From Phanerodontia chrysosporium (taxonomy: Eukaryota; Basidiomycota; Agaricomycetes; Polyporales; Phanerochaetaceae), in NCBI GenBank assembly GCA_001910725.1, contig MJGA01000002.1, positions 1,612,001-1,676,000 of the forward strand: a stretch of 64,000 nt of DNA. The letters run 5' to 3'. The translations under genes were made by a program, and so were the position numbers. Under the pieces are notes generated by a model. It saw nothing but the letters and a program-made list of their open reading frames with translations, was not told the origin of the DNA and did not search any database. This document shows, one piece after another, positions 1 to 9,827 of the stretch (positions within the stretch are counted from its first letter, which is position 1; every line of letters begins with the position of its first letter).

Positions 1-415
1 AACGCCGTGGTTCCTCGTCGGGCGTGATAGTAATTAGCCGGGAGCGCAGGCTCATCAGGTTTGGGAAAGGGATGTACAGCATTTGATGGGGGTAAGCCAG
101 GTCCTTGAAAGACTCGCCGGCTATGTAGGAAAGTCTGTGTGGCGGAGTGGTCGCGAGAAGTGAGTTCTGTCCATGGTATATCAGATGCACTCTAGCAGGA
201 GTTGTGACACGAAGAGACGTACCTTCGATGGCAAATAGCTCGACCATTATAACGCCTATGCCGAGGCCCTTTTCTGTCTTGCATTCCATCTCCATCTTGC
301 CTGAGACCGCTCCTCCCGCCACGAAGAGAGGATCCGCAAATTTGAGAGTGGTTCGCACCTTTGAATGGTGGTTCGTGGCATTCATGGGCTCTGGCTTCGA
401 TACCGATGCTGCCAT
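1..415 (-). CDS. arrestin-like protein, N-terminal part (cut by window edge)
   Basis: Reads on the minus strand from an ATG at 415 through one intron (donor at 222, acceptor at 167), giving exons 415-223 and 166-1 that join in phase. The protein has the beta-sandwich style of a fungal arrestin N-terminal domain: FADPLFVAGGAVSGKMEMEC near the start, then GIGVIMVELFAIE and, across the splice, SRDHSATQTFLHSRRVFQGP. Arrestin-related proteins of fungi act as adaptors that bring Rsp5-type ubiquitin ligases to plasma-membrane transporters. Only about 120 residues are inside the window, so the C-terminal arrestin domain and any PY motifs cannot be seen. An upstream exon is possible because a tccag acceptor-like sequence lies just before the ATG. 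Family assignment is from motif recognition, not a search. Confidence 0.7.
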   Translation of the reverse strand, partial: MAASVSKPEPMNATNHHSKVRTTLKFADPLFVAGGAVSGKMEMECKTEKGLGIGVIMVELFAIEGTSLRVTTPARVHLIYHGQNSLLATTPPHRLSYIAGESFKDLAYPHQMLYIPFPNLMSLRSRLITITPDEEPRR

Positions 416-976
416 GGTGGGTCAACTGGAGGTTAACGCGGTAAGTCTGGGGTTTGTAGATCCGCGAAGTAGCTAGGCATCAACTTCCAGCGCGATGCAG
501 AGGTGGCCCTGGTAAGAGTGACGACGCTGGTCAATATTGTGAAGAAGCAAAGGGCATAGCAGGTAGGATGCAGGCCGGTGTCAGGAGAGAAGACAAGTTG
601 GAGTGACCAGCATGACCGCGTAGACCAAGAACATGCGGTGTCGGAACTACTGTACTTACATACGGCGTACGAGTCGGGCGCTCACACGGAGGCTACTCCA
701 GCGTAAATGCACCTTTTTGACAGGAAGGCGCAAATGACAAACGACGACCTCACAAAGATACGAGCCATTCATCTTTACAAGATCGACCTCACACCGTATA
801 GAGACTGGAAGGGAGAAGAAGAAACTAATGTATGTCATCGCTCGTGAAACAGGAGAATCAGTCTACGCAGTGATTGACACTTATGCGCCGGGAGCACATC
901 GAAGAGTCGAGCGCAATAAGTTAAAACATATATACGGTCTGAGCAACGTAGCATACATCGAGAAAGCACACTGGGC
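416..976. other. intergenic, no gene seen
   Basis: Only short unsupported reading frames. It holds the 5' side of the arrestin-like gene and the 3' side of the TPR gene. Confidence 0.5.
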
Positions 977-2908
977 CTAAGTCACCTTCTGTATAACATA
1001 ACGATCCCAGCTGGGATATGAGAAAGTCTCTAGCCGAGTGGCGACAGATGTCGACGCGGGCGGTGGACTCTTAACCTTCTCGTTCGCACCTATGAAAGGC
1101 GGGGGTAGATCAACTGGGACGTCAATTGCTAATGGCAACACGGATATCTTCAGCTTGAAGTCGTCGCGGTAGGTTCGTATGAACGGCAAATCTTCCTGCA
1201 CGTTGGCCGGAGGGGGGAGCTAGTCTGCCAAGATCGCTTTGGCAAAGGCCCCGTCGCAGATGACGAGGACGGTTTACTTCCATTCCGTGACTTATGCTTT
1301 GGCGGTGCCAGCCTCGCCAATTCGGCCACCGCGTCTGGATTGGAAGGCTGTAGACGCAGTACCGCTCGAAGATCTAAGTTTTGTACTTTCAATGGTTGTC
1401 GTACATAGTGCTTTCATGGACTCGCACCTTGGATGGCGTCCTCTATTCGCCCTTGGCCTTTGCGGGCTTGGGATCTTCGCCAGTGTCCTTTGACACTTCT
1501 ATGCTTCGCTAAAGCTACATCGCAGGCTTGTTCCGCCTTCACCCATCTGCGAAAACGTGAAGGACAAAGACTGGCGTGGGAGAAACAAACATACTCATCA
1601 ATCTTCAGGTATGCTGCCGCTAAGTTCAACTGGTAATGTGGCATTTCAGGCTCAATTTGATGTGCGAGTTGGTACCGCTCAATGGCCTTCAGATACTTCC
1701 CTTGCTTGAAGGCAATGTTGCCCTACATGAACACGAAAATTACGGGGAGCAATCAGCATGATACAAATCAATCTGCAAGCGGACATAACAACCTGCTCCT
1801 TCTCTAGTTCGGCTCTCAAGTATCGCCATTCCATGAGTTCCCCGACAGTCATATCAGGGTCTAATGAATGGTCCGCGTATTCTTCCGCTTCGAGACAAAT
1901 CTGGTCGAGAGCGACCTCCCAGATGTCTTCTTCCTCCTTCGTTTCCCAGCCATAGACTCCACTACCTAGAAAGCACCTTGAGTACAATGCTCAGACAAAG
2001 ATTAGACGGGGAGACATACCTCGGCCATCCCATTCGCGTTCTTTGCCTGAACGCACACTATTCTCTTTCTCTTTCATCGTCTTCTCGCAGACTTCGCTGA
2101 GGTGCTCAGTGGAGCAACCGCAGTCGCACCACTTCGAAGTTAACTTGTCGCGAAGAGCACCTCCGTAGCCACGGACGTCAAACTCGTTCGCGACTTGCCA
2201 CAAAGTCCGCGCAACTCGTTCATATCCGGTGCGCACTTTGGAGAGCCATTGGGAGTCTGCCTCGCTGCTTCCGGCCGGAACATTCTTATACTTCGCAGCA
2301 CAGGCCTCTTCAAGCGCGTGATAGCCTTCCGTGAGAGGGCCGAGGTGAGGCGGTTTGGAAAACGCAGGCGGGGGCATTGTCTGAAGAGTTTCGAGATGCG
2401 CTTTCAAAGCAGGGAAATGTGGCAATAGACGGGCAGAATGTAACCCACGTTTTCGGCAGATGGCTACATCATTAGACGTAGCAAAATGCCGCAAAGCAGT
2501 GTAAGACCAAAGCACGCTCTTCGTGGCGACTCGTTCGCCTGCTTGGCGCAAGTCCATAGCTATGACGGCGCGAAGGAAGTCCTTGACTTCATCACTTGTA
2601 GCATTAAAGGCGACCCAGCCTGGGCCGCCAATATTGACACAGCGCATAACGAAGGTTGGTAGATGGAGCATGGAGACGTTGTAGAGATGGGTCGAGAAGA
2701 GGCGGGCAATATCCTGCTCGAAGCGCAAGAGAAGGATCTGGGCAATTGTCCGCTCGAGCTCGGCAAGTGGGGACAATGGTTTGGACATTTGGCGACCTGC
2801 ATACACGTCTGGAAGCCTGCCATCTTTCGAGGAATCGTGAGTGTTGTTTGCTGGCTTCCGCGGGGATGCGGCGGGACGTTTCTTCACATGCGAATACTTT
2901 GGCGGCAT
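977..2908 (-). CDS. TPR-domain protein, possible co-chaperone-type adaptor
   Basis: Start ATG at 2908. Residues 1-300 come from one long exon (2908 to about 2020) and are helical, with no domain I recognise. Later exons (about 1975-1235) encode an acidic helix ending EMEWRYLRAELEKEQ-like and then TPR repeats: EQGNIAFKQGKYLKAIERY, LNLAAAYLKIDEWVKAEQAC and DLRAVLRLQPSNPDAVAEL, with canonical spacing of small and aromatic residues. Introns are short GT-AG. The last part (TFSYPSWDRYVIQKVT then TAG at 977-979) is in a different frame from the TPR exon. One extra C in the minus-strand C6 run (plus 1212-1217) would join the two frames; I take this as a one-base assembly loss, although an unusual intron is possible. 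TPR proteins of this layout commonly bind Hsp90/Hsp70, but no client or partner domain is visible here. It is divergent from SDH3, 274 bp away. Confidence 0.65.
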
Positions 2909-3182
2909 GGTGGGGGAACAGGAGGAGAGTTGGGGCGCCAGGAGACTAGTCGAGTTCAGCAGTCAGGCAGAGACAAGCGTTTGCATACTACGGCTGCTGC
3001 CGACATGAGCAGTGCGCTGCGAACTGGCGAATGTAATTCAAAGCGCGGAGGCTCGAGGAGGGAGCGCGCAACAATACGCCTATGTCCAAATATGGGTTAC
3101 CAAAACTATTCCCTGTAATTAATTCGTGACGTCTCTCCGCATCCGCGTTCGACCCGCCGGTATCTTCCACCGCACGACCACC

Positions 3183-3948
3183 ATGATTTCCACTCGCGCT
3201 CTCGGCCTCGCTCCTGCTTTCAGACAGGCACTCGTAGCGTCCAAGTCCTGTACGTTGCTCTATAATCATTCTACAATCATACGTCCCTGACCGTTCCGAT
3301 AGCGCGCGGGCTTGTCCTGCGTGCTGCAGCCGCGAAACGGTGACCCCGAACGACTTCTTCCTATACGTGCCTTTGGCTCATCACTCTGTGGTCAATTCTC
3401 AGCGGTATTCAGACTCAGTCTCTGCCCCCTTCTGCCGCGGAGAAGATCCTCAACGAGCAGCGCCTGAAGCGTCCCAGCAGCCCGCACTTCACCATCTACC
3501 AGCCCCAGCTTACATGGCTCGGTTCTATCGCAAACCGTGTCACCGGTGCAGGCCTTAGTGTCTGTGAGTCTGCCGATATTCCCGTCTCTATGGTGTCTGT
3601 TTTCGCTAAGTCCGATAACCCGAAGTGATGTACGGATACTTCGTCGGCTACCTCGTCGCCCCCGAGACCTTTGCCTCTGCAAACGTGATTGAGCTCATTT
3701 CAGGGATGCCAGAGGCTGTCAAGATTGCCGGCAAGACGATCTTGGCCGCGCCGTTCGCGTACCATTCATGGAACGGTCTCCGGCACTTGGCTTGGGATAT
3801 GACCAAGTGTAAGCGTTCTTGTTTCAATCATATGCATGCGCCACCCTGAACGCTCCATACAGTCATCACCCTCAAGGGCGCGTACCAGTCTGGTTATGCG
3901 GTCCTCGCCGCCACCGCCGTCAGCACGGTGGCACTTGTTCTCATGTAA
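3183..3948 (+). CDS. SDH3: succinate dehydrogenase cytochrome b subunit, mitochondrial
   Basis: Five exons: 3183-3249, 3303-3339, 3403-3563, 3626-3808 and 3863-3948, all with GT-AG introns and consistent phase. The N-terminus is Arg/Ala-rich with no acidic residues ([20 protein letters not shown]), as in a mitochondrial presequence. The mature part carries the family signature [14 protein letters not shown] followed by a first membrane segment starting [18 protein letters not shown]. The second block has [12 protein letters not shown], the SDHC motif holding the axial haem histidine. The last exon encodes the third membrane segment, ending ALVLM. The product is the large membrane anchor of complex II, binding haem b and ubiquinone in the inner mitochondrial membrane. 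Length (about 180 residues) is normal and the reading frame is intact. Confidence 0.95.
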
Positions 3949-4526
3949 TCCTGGATAACAAGAAATGCATCGCAATTTTGGTAGGCAGCATGAGTTCGCG
4001 TAGTGAATGTATCAATCGTCGTGTGACACAATGGGAGTATCTTACACAGCGCTGTCTTTTGCGTGTCAGTCTTGAGCGTCGTCAGACCTCAGATTCCTAT
4101 CCCCCAACAGGTCTACAGTCCAGCCTTCCTGCAATATTCATCCAGCACCGTTCTAAACCCGTTGGTAATCATGCCCTCTCGCGTCGACGACCCCGTTTGA
4201 TGACCGTGAGGCGCGGCATGGGACGTACACTTCTGTGCGTCGCCTGTGTTGCCTTACCCGGACATATACTGAATGACGCGAGTCGTCTTCGATGTCATGC
4301 ATGCTCGCGACAAGGGGAAATAGCTTTCCGACCCCTTTTCAATTTCTCGCAATCCATAAATTGAGCATCCAGGTTCTCCTGATGTCGTGTACATATAGAT
4401 TGCCCCAGTATATCACCCTCAAGCAGTTAGATGTTAGCAGATGTACGCGTAGCGAATTAACCAATGTATACGAGGGCGATTGACCCCCTAGGAAAATCAT
4501 TTTCACCCTTCCAAGGATCCGAGCCT
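3949..4526. other. convergent intergenic, no gene seen
   Basis: Between the SDH3 stop and the stop of the FAD monooxygenase. Holds the two 3' regions; no coding frame with splice support was found. Confidence 0.5.
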
Positions 4527-6409
4527 TCAACTGACCTCCGCCTCGATCAGAACCTCGACACCGACTTTCACGGGCTTGTCCACCGGCTTCACGCGTCGCG
4601 CGCGCTCGCGGAGAATACCCCAGGTCTGCCACCACTCTGCACCAGCCTCGTCCGCGTCGTAGGCAAAGAGCACACGCGGCTCCTCCAAGGAGTACAAGCC
4701 GAGGTCTGAGCCGTGCCACTGCTCCTGCTTCTTCGTTCGCAGAGCATCATCACGGGCCTGCTGCTCAGGGCCAGGTTTGAGCGTGAAAAGCCGAGCCCGA
4801 TGTATCTCGCGCCGTTGCACCGCGCGGCAGCGTGTCTGCCGGACGTCTTGGAAGCCCCATAGCGTGTTGGCGATCTGGTCTTCTTCCTTGAGGAATGAGA
4901 AGACTTTGCCGAGCACAGCGGCGTCCTCGACAAGCATGCCGAACGTCTGCAGGCCGCCTTCCGGGAAGGGGTGTGCAGCATCACCGACGACAACTACGCG
5001 CCCGCTGGCTTCGTGCACCCAGTCGTCCAAGTCTTCATATGCGAAGTTGCGGACTCGAATTGCGGGTGGAACCAACGTTGCCAGCTTGTCAAGCCTATGA
5101 GACGGTCAACCTATGTTCCAGCCAGTCAAAGAGCATCAGACTCACCAAGCCGCCTGCCCGCCGATCACGGAAGCGACGTCAACAGTCGGTTGGCTGTTCC
5201 AGTCACCGTCTTCGCCATCGTCGGGCGCATATATGTGGATCGCAAGGTCGCCCGCGGGATTCTGTAAGGAATGTTCTTGAGAACTTTCCTACGACGTAGC
5301 AGCAAAGTCGCACTAACCACCGGGTATGAGTACACACAAAGCGCGTTCGCATACCTGACGAAGACAGCTTTCTAGGGATATTCATTAGAAATTATATAAA
5401 GGTATGATTAAGAGCACGCACATCGTCGATGTTCCTCCACGGATCTCAGGAACCTCAGGTATATGTTCCGCCTTGAGGGTGGTGCTAGAACAAAGTCAGA
5501 CCTCGTGGCGCTGTAAGCAGAGAAATAGTACTCACTGGAAGAACGTGTAACCGTCCGGCGATCGCTTTAGCTCACGCCCCGCAACCACCTTTCGCACAAG
5601 TCCTGTCGCGCCGTCCGCTCCCACTATCACGCCCGCTGTCAGTGTTTCGCCAGAAGCGAGGGTAACCGTTTGTGACGCGGGGTCGATCGAGGAAACGAGA
5701 CAGCCCGTGCGAATCTCAGCACCCGCCTTCAACGCAGCATCGTAGAGGATGCCCCGCAGGTCTTCGTGCTGTCATTACTTCTTTAGCAACGAGGAAGCGC
5801 TGGATTTGAGGCGTTGGATATGAACTCACGCTGAGGAAGATCCAGTGACCGCCGCCGCATTCCTTCAAGACGTCTTCGGTGTACACGTGTTGACCCAAAA
5901 ATTCATCGCCATCACCTGAAGGGTGCGTCCTTAGCGTCAAATGACACAATGAGATGGCGTACGTACATGTGTAGAACTTTACAGTATTCATGATTGGGCT
6001 GCATCGCCTATGCACCTCCTCCAGGAGACCCCACTGGCGGAGCACCTTGGTCATGTTTGGCGTAAGTCTACATCCCCCATGAGGGCCACCCTGAAGATGA
6101 GAAATCTCGGTCAGACGAGTTCGCTCGAAGTGTTTCGGCGTCCGCACCAGGGAGATCTGCTCGTCTCTTTCCAGAACGACCACATTGTGCCCGGCGCGCC
6201 GAAGAGCAATGGCGCAGGCGAGGCCAGACAATCCTGTCGGGGGACGTGCTCAGTACTGCGGACAGCAATGCTGGAGGACGGAAGTATTTTACCGCCACCG
6301 ACGACCGTGAAGTTGATCGGGAAAGAGGTTCTCTCGGTGCTTGACTAGGAGGGGTCAGGGGTAGGAGGCAAGAGGGAACGAGGAGAGCGCTCACCTCGCC
6401 TGAGGACAT
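4527..6409 (-). CDS. FAD-dependent monooxygenase (salicylate hydroxylase-like, group A)
   Basis: The short first exon 6409-6395 (MSSGE) splices to 6344-6293 and then to an exon starting at 6233. Joined, they give INFTVVGGGLSGLACAIALR, the N-terminal GxGxxG dinucleotide-binding motif. Further on are LTPNMTKVLRQWGLLEEV, the DG motif in VIVGADGATGLVRK and, in the last exon, VVVVGDAAHPFPEGGLQTFG with the GD motif that contacts the FAD ribityl chain. The region AGDLAIHIYAPDDGEDGDW lies between them. The gene ends at TGA 4527-4529. All three flavin-monooxygenase fingerprints are present in order, so the enzyme should be active; it uses NAD(P)H and O2 to hydroxylate a substrate, usually aromatic, that cannot be told from sequence. 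It has at least seven introns and stands alone, with no other catabolic genes nearby. Exon borders in 5100-5500 are my least certain part. Confidence 0.82.
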
Positions 6410-6861
6410 GGCTGGTTTCTGAGAGGAGGTCGAGAGACTCGGGTGGGCGTGAACGAGGGTGCCGCGGATAGTTTTGTATGTCGGGGGAGGGGCACTAAAG
6501 AGCCACCGACGGGTCTGTTAAACTGGATAGCCGCAAGATCTTTGCTGATCGCGCGCCTATGCGCCAGGTGCTTGGTAGCATCATGCTCGCACAAGCTTTC
6601 GACCCCGAGGCCAGGCCAGTGACCACTCCGTGTCCTCACATTTCTGAGCAGCACTCTGGCATGGGAAAGAACACCACCAACACTATGTTAACCATATCCA
6701 GACGTGCGAGCCGGCACCGCATCTCGCCTGATGCAAAGGTGCTGCTCGCTCTCATCCAAGCGATGGCCGCCATTGATGCGCCGCGTGGCCGACCTGATCA
6801 TCCTCTGTCCATGCACGCTGGCGCAACAAGTCAATCAAAGACATACAGGTACATATTATGG

Positions 6862-8348
6862 TTACATTATGATACAGTCTCCCTTCTTCGACTTGCGTTG
6901 CTTCTTCGCATTCTCCTGTGCTTCCTGCTTCATTGCTTTGAGTCGTTCCTGCTGTTCGCGTTCGGCCGCCTGCTGACGCCTCCGGGCCTCCATCTGATGC
7001 GCCTCTTCATCTTCTTGCCTCTGTAGCTGCTGAGCCAGTTCGTAGCTGGCATCAATGAAATTGCCATCAGCTACTAGACTATTATCCGGTGCCGAAGATC
7101 AAACACTCACTCCGCCCGTTCCTCCAATGTCATGGCCTCGACATTGTGCTCCAAGGCTGCAAGTGCAGTCTCTCCTGTATGGCCAGCATAGTCGCCACCA
7201 GCCGGTGTCGCGCGTTTGAAGTCGGAATCGACAAAGGACGACCAGCCGCCGTCGACATCCTCCAATCTCTCCCAGACCACGGAGGTTCGTTCGCGAAGAC
7301 TTGATCGGTAGCGAGGGTATATAAAGCACTGTCGTTGGGATCGGGGGATTTATATAGTACAGAGAGATGGGAATTCCGGAAGAGCGCGACTAAGGATCCA
7401 GGTTGTACCTTCGAGGCAAGGGCAAATAAACCGTGATATGTGAGCTGGGAAGACGTATTCTCCAGGAAGGAGCGGATAATCAGTGCTACAAGGCTGGGGG
7501 TTAGTGAACGGAGGCAATGAGATAATGAGCTTCCATACCATCTTCGAGCTTCTGCTGCTCGTCCGGAGTCAGTGACGAGCTTCGTTGATGGGTAGGTGCG
7601 GCGCCTGGTGCTGACGCTTCTTGCTCATTCTGCAGTAACTGACCACGAGATATGTGATCGGCTTCTGCAATTAGATTCACACAGGAGTCGTAGTCTTGAA
7701 TCCGCTTGAGAACCTCATACTCCCGTGTGCTGGGATCCGCGAGCCAGCCATGGACGAGCTGGATTCCAGCATGGTGGAAGAGCTTGAGTCCTCCGTCCAA
7801 GCCCGCTGGGTGAAATGCTGTGATATCGGTGAAGACCGGATTCAGGTCCATGCCCTCTGAAGCGATTACTCAGCCGAGACCCTATCTTCACATAGGAGGT
7901 AGAGCTTACTGCGCGTCACAGGCATCGCCGACAAAGCCACTGAGAGGTCGACGCCTGGAGAGACTGCCAGGAGATAGTCCACCACGAGCTGCGCGAGTTG
8001 CTCATAGGATACGCTTGTTCGCTCCGGAGGGAGGATTGCGATATAGCCGCGTAAGATCAAGATGTTGCCTACGAAATGCTGAGTCAGGGCTGCGACAGGG
8101 AATACAGTGTAGCTCGTACATATCGCAATGAAAGAGCACGGTCTGCGAAGTGTAACGCAGAGTTCAGGTGAACCTCTCGCCCTCATTAGGAGAGAGAGGG
8201 CCCCTTACCCGTTGAAGTTCTGCGTGATGATCTTGTATTTCTTCGGAGGAGCATCATGTTCGGGCCGAAACTGAATCTCCTTTAGGTCCCAGACCTCCTG
8301 CAGAGATTGCTGGGTGGCAGTTGCCTCAGGATTCGTTGGTTCGGACAT
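6862..8348 (-). CDS. MINDY-family Lys48-specific deubiquitinase with C-terminal CaaX box
   Basis: ATG at 8348; exon 1 ends at 8209. The first splice creates FNGPCSFIAICNILILRG, the MINDY (formerly FAM63/DUF544) active-site motif with the catalytic Cys in NGPC. Later exons carry LKLFHHAGIQLVHGWLADP, HGLFALASKVQPGSLVALFR and LFRNSHLSVLY, with the histidine of the catalytic set. Near the end is DASYELAQQLQRQEDEEAHQ, a MIU-type ubiquitin-binding helix, then a charged coiled tail. The last residues are CIIM before TAA at 6862-6864, a canonical CaaX box with Met last, predicting farnesylation and membrane attachment. The family trims long Lys48-linked ubiquitin chains. The gene is complete. Its start codon lies only 88 bp from the left end of the transposon at 8437-9636. 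Confidence 0.88.
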
Positions 8349-8428
8349 GGTGGTTGCGGGGTAACATGGCGCTCCGCTAACCCCGCGCCTCGACGCGGTC
8401 TATCACGGCGTCATGATCGGTTAGTACT

Positions 8429-8436
8429 GACGGGAG
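8429..8436. repeat. target-site duplication, left copy
   Basis: GACGGGAG immediately before the left inverted repeat; an identical copy lies at 9637-9644. Confidence 0.9.
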
Positions 8437-8815
8437 TACGGTAGGCGGGAAGGCCATGGATGAAATCACGAACTGATGGCTACCAAGCGCTTGGCACGCG
8501 CGTGGGCGCTTCCGGTGCACCTCTCCCGCCTCCCGCCCTCAGATCATCTGTGCGAGTGTTTGTATATACTGAGTCATTCTGCATTTATATGACCATCTGC
8601 CATGGGGTGGTATAGGCTCAAATTCCAAGATCGGGGCTGCGACCACACGGGCGCTTATTGCACACATTGGCGCCTGTGTCCGCTTTTGCAGCAGACAGCA
8701 CTGCAGGATTCAGAAAGTGATTGAATCTGCTATAGCCGTTTACAAAACGGCGGTCTGGTCTGGTTTTTTTTTCGATTATGGGCGGGGTTCTCACCCGGCT
8801 GATGCCCGGCCCTGG
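8437..8815 (+). repeat. left terminal inverted repeat, 379 bp
   Basis: Matches the reverse complement of 9258-9636 except C at 8751 (T in the other arm's orientation). A 12-bp palindrome CCAAGCGCTTGG is at 8483-8494, and a T9 run is in the inner part. Confidence 0.93.
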
Positions 8816-9257
8816 CACCGGTATGTGGCTTCTTCACTTCCTCCTGCTCAAAGTTGTGTATACATTTGTTATTATGTTCGCTTTCTCGGTGTACATATCA
8901 TATACAGCTGCTGTAAGAGACCTTGTCCCGCCTGTTCAGCCATTGCGTCGCGTTTGGGGGTCCGTCGCATGGGGGTCCAAAACTGGCGCCCTCGCCATCC
9001 CGCCTTTTATGCTCACCGTCCCGGCTCCCCGGGGTTGGTCGCCATGGTGGTCATCACTCTACGTCGCCCCAGCTATGAGGGCAGGCTGATACGTAAAATA
9101 TTCAGAGATGTATCGACAGTGTAACTTGGAATGGGAGGAGACTCATGGCGTTGCTCGCCCCCGACGTGTTCAAGGACGCCGCCAGTGGCATGCCCGAATG
9201 GGAAATGGTCGGGTTGCCAAGTGCGAAAGCGCTGGAACCCGCGGTGTCCCCGGGCGT

Positions 9258-9636
9258 CCAGGGCCGGGCATCAGCCGGGTGAGAACCCCGCCCATAATCG
9301 AAAAAAAAACCAGACCAGACCACCGTTTTGTAAACGGCTATAGCAGATTCAATCACTTTCTGAATCCTGCAGTGCTGTCTGCTGCAAAAGCGGACACAGG
9401 CGCCAATGTGTGCAATAAGCGCCCGTGTGGTCGCAGCCCCGATCTTGGAATTTGAGCCTATACCACCCCATGGCAGATGGTCATATAAATGCAGAATGAC
9501 TCAGTATATACAAACACTCGCACAGATGATCTGAGGGCGGGAGGCGGGAGAGGTGCACCGGAAGCGCCCACGCGCGTGCCAAGCGCTTGGTAGCCATCAG
9601 TTCGTGATTTCATCCATGGCCTTCCCGCCTACCGTA
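9258..9636 (-). repeat. right terminal inverted repeat, 379 bp
   Basis: Inverted copy of the left arm; identity stops exactly at 9258 and 8815. The palindrome CCAAGCGCTTGG recurs at 9579-9590, the same 46 bp from the end as in the left arm. Confidence 0.93.
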
Positions 9637-9644
9637 GACGGGAG
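9637..9644. repeat. target-site duplication, right copy
   Basis: GACGGGAG directly after the right inverted repeat, identical to 8429-8436. Confidence 0.9.
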
Positions 9645-9827
9645 TAAGTAAACGAATGAAGCCAGTAAGCTTTCTCTACTTATGAACGCCACGTTTAGAA
9701 GCGCTTGTGCGGGGCGCGTCACGCGTCGCGCTTTGCTCTCCCCCCATCGTAGCAGAAACTCGCGTCTTGTCGCCTACACACTCTCTGAGAGCCCTTTGCC
9801 GTTCCCAACGCTTCACTTGAAGACGCC

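Larger units (their letters stand above)
8437..9636. mobile_element. non-autonomous DNA transposon with long terminal inverted repeats (foldback/MITE type)
   Basis: A 1200-bp unit bounded by perfect 8-bp direct repeats (8429-8436 and 9637-9644). Both ends start TACGGTAGGCGGGAAGG and the two 379-bp arms are inverted copies differing, as far as I can see, at one base. The 442-bp centre (8816-9257) has no transposase-like reading frame, so the element must be moved by an enzyme encoded elsewhere. Length of target duplication fits hAT, Mutator-like or KDZ (Kyakuja-Dileera-Zisupton) transposases. The long arms are most like non-autonomous Mutator or foldback elements, while KDZ elements are abundant in Agaricomycetes; I cannot choose without a related full-length copy. 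Confidence 0.92.

Noticed and set aside
8618..9455. Two identical 'proteins' in the same region on opposite strands
   Set aside because: They are the two inverted-repeat arms read in the same way; not a duplicated gene.
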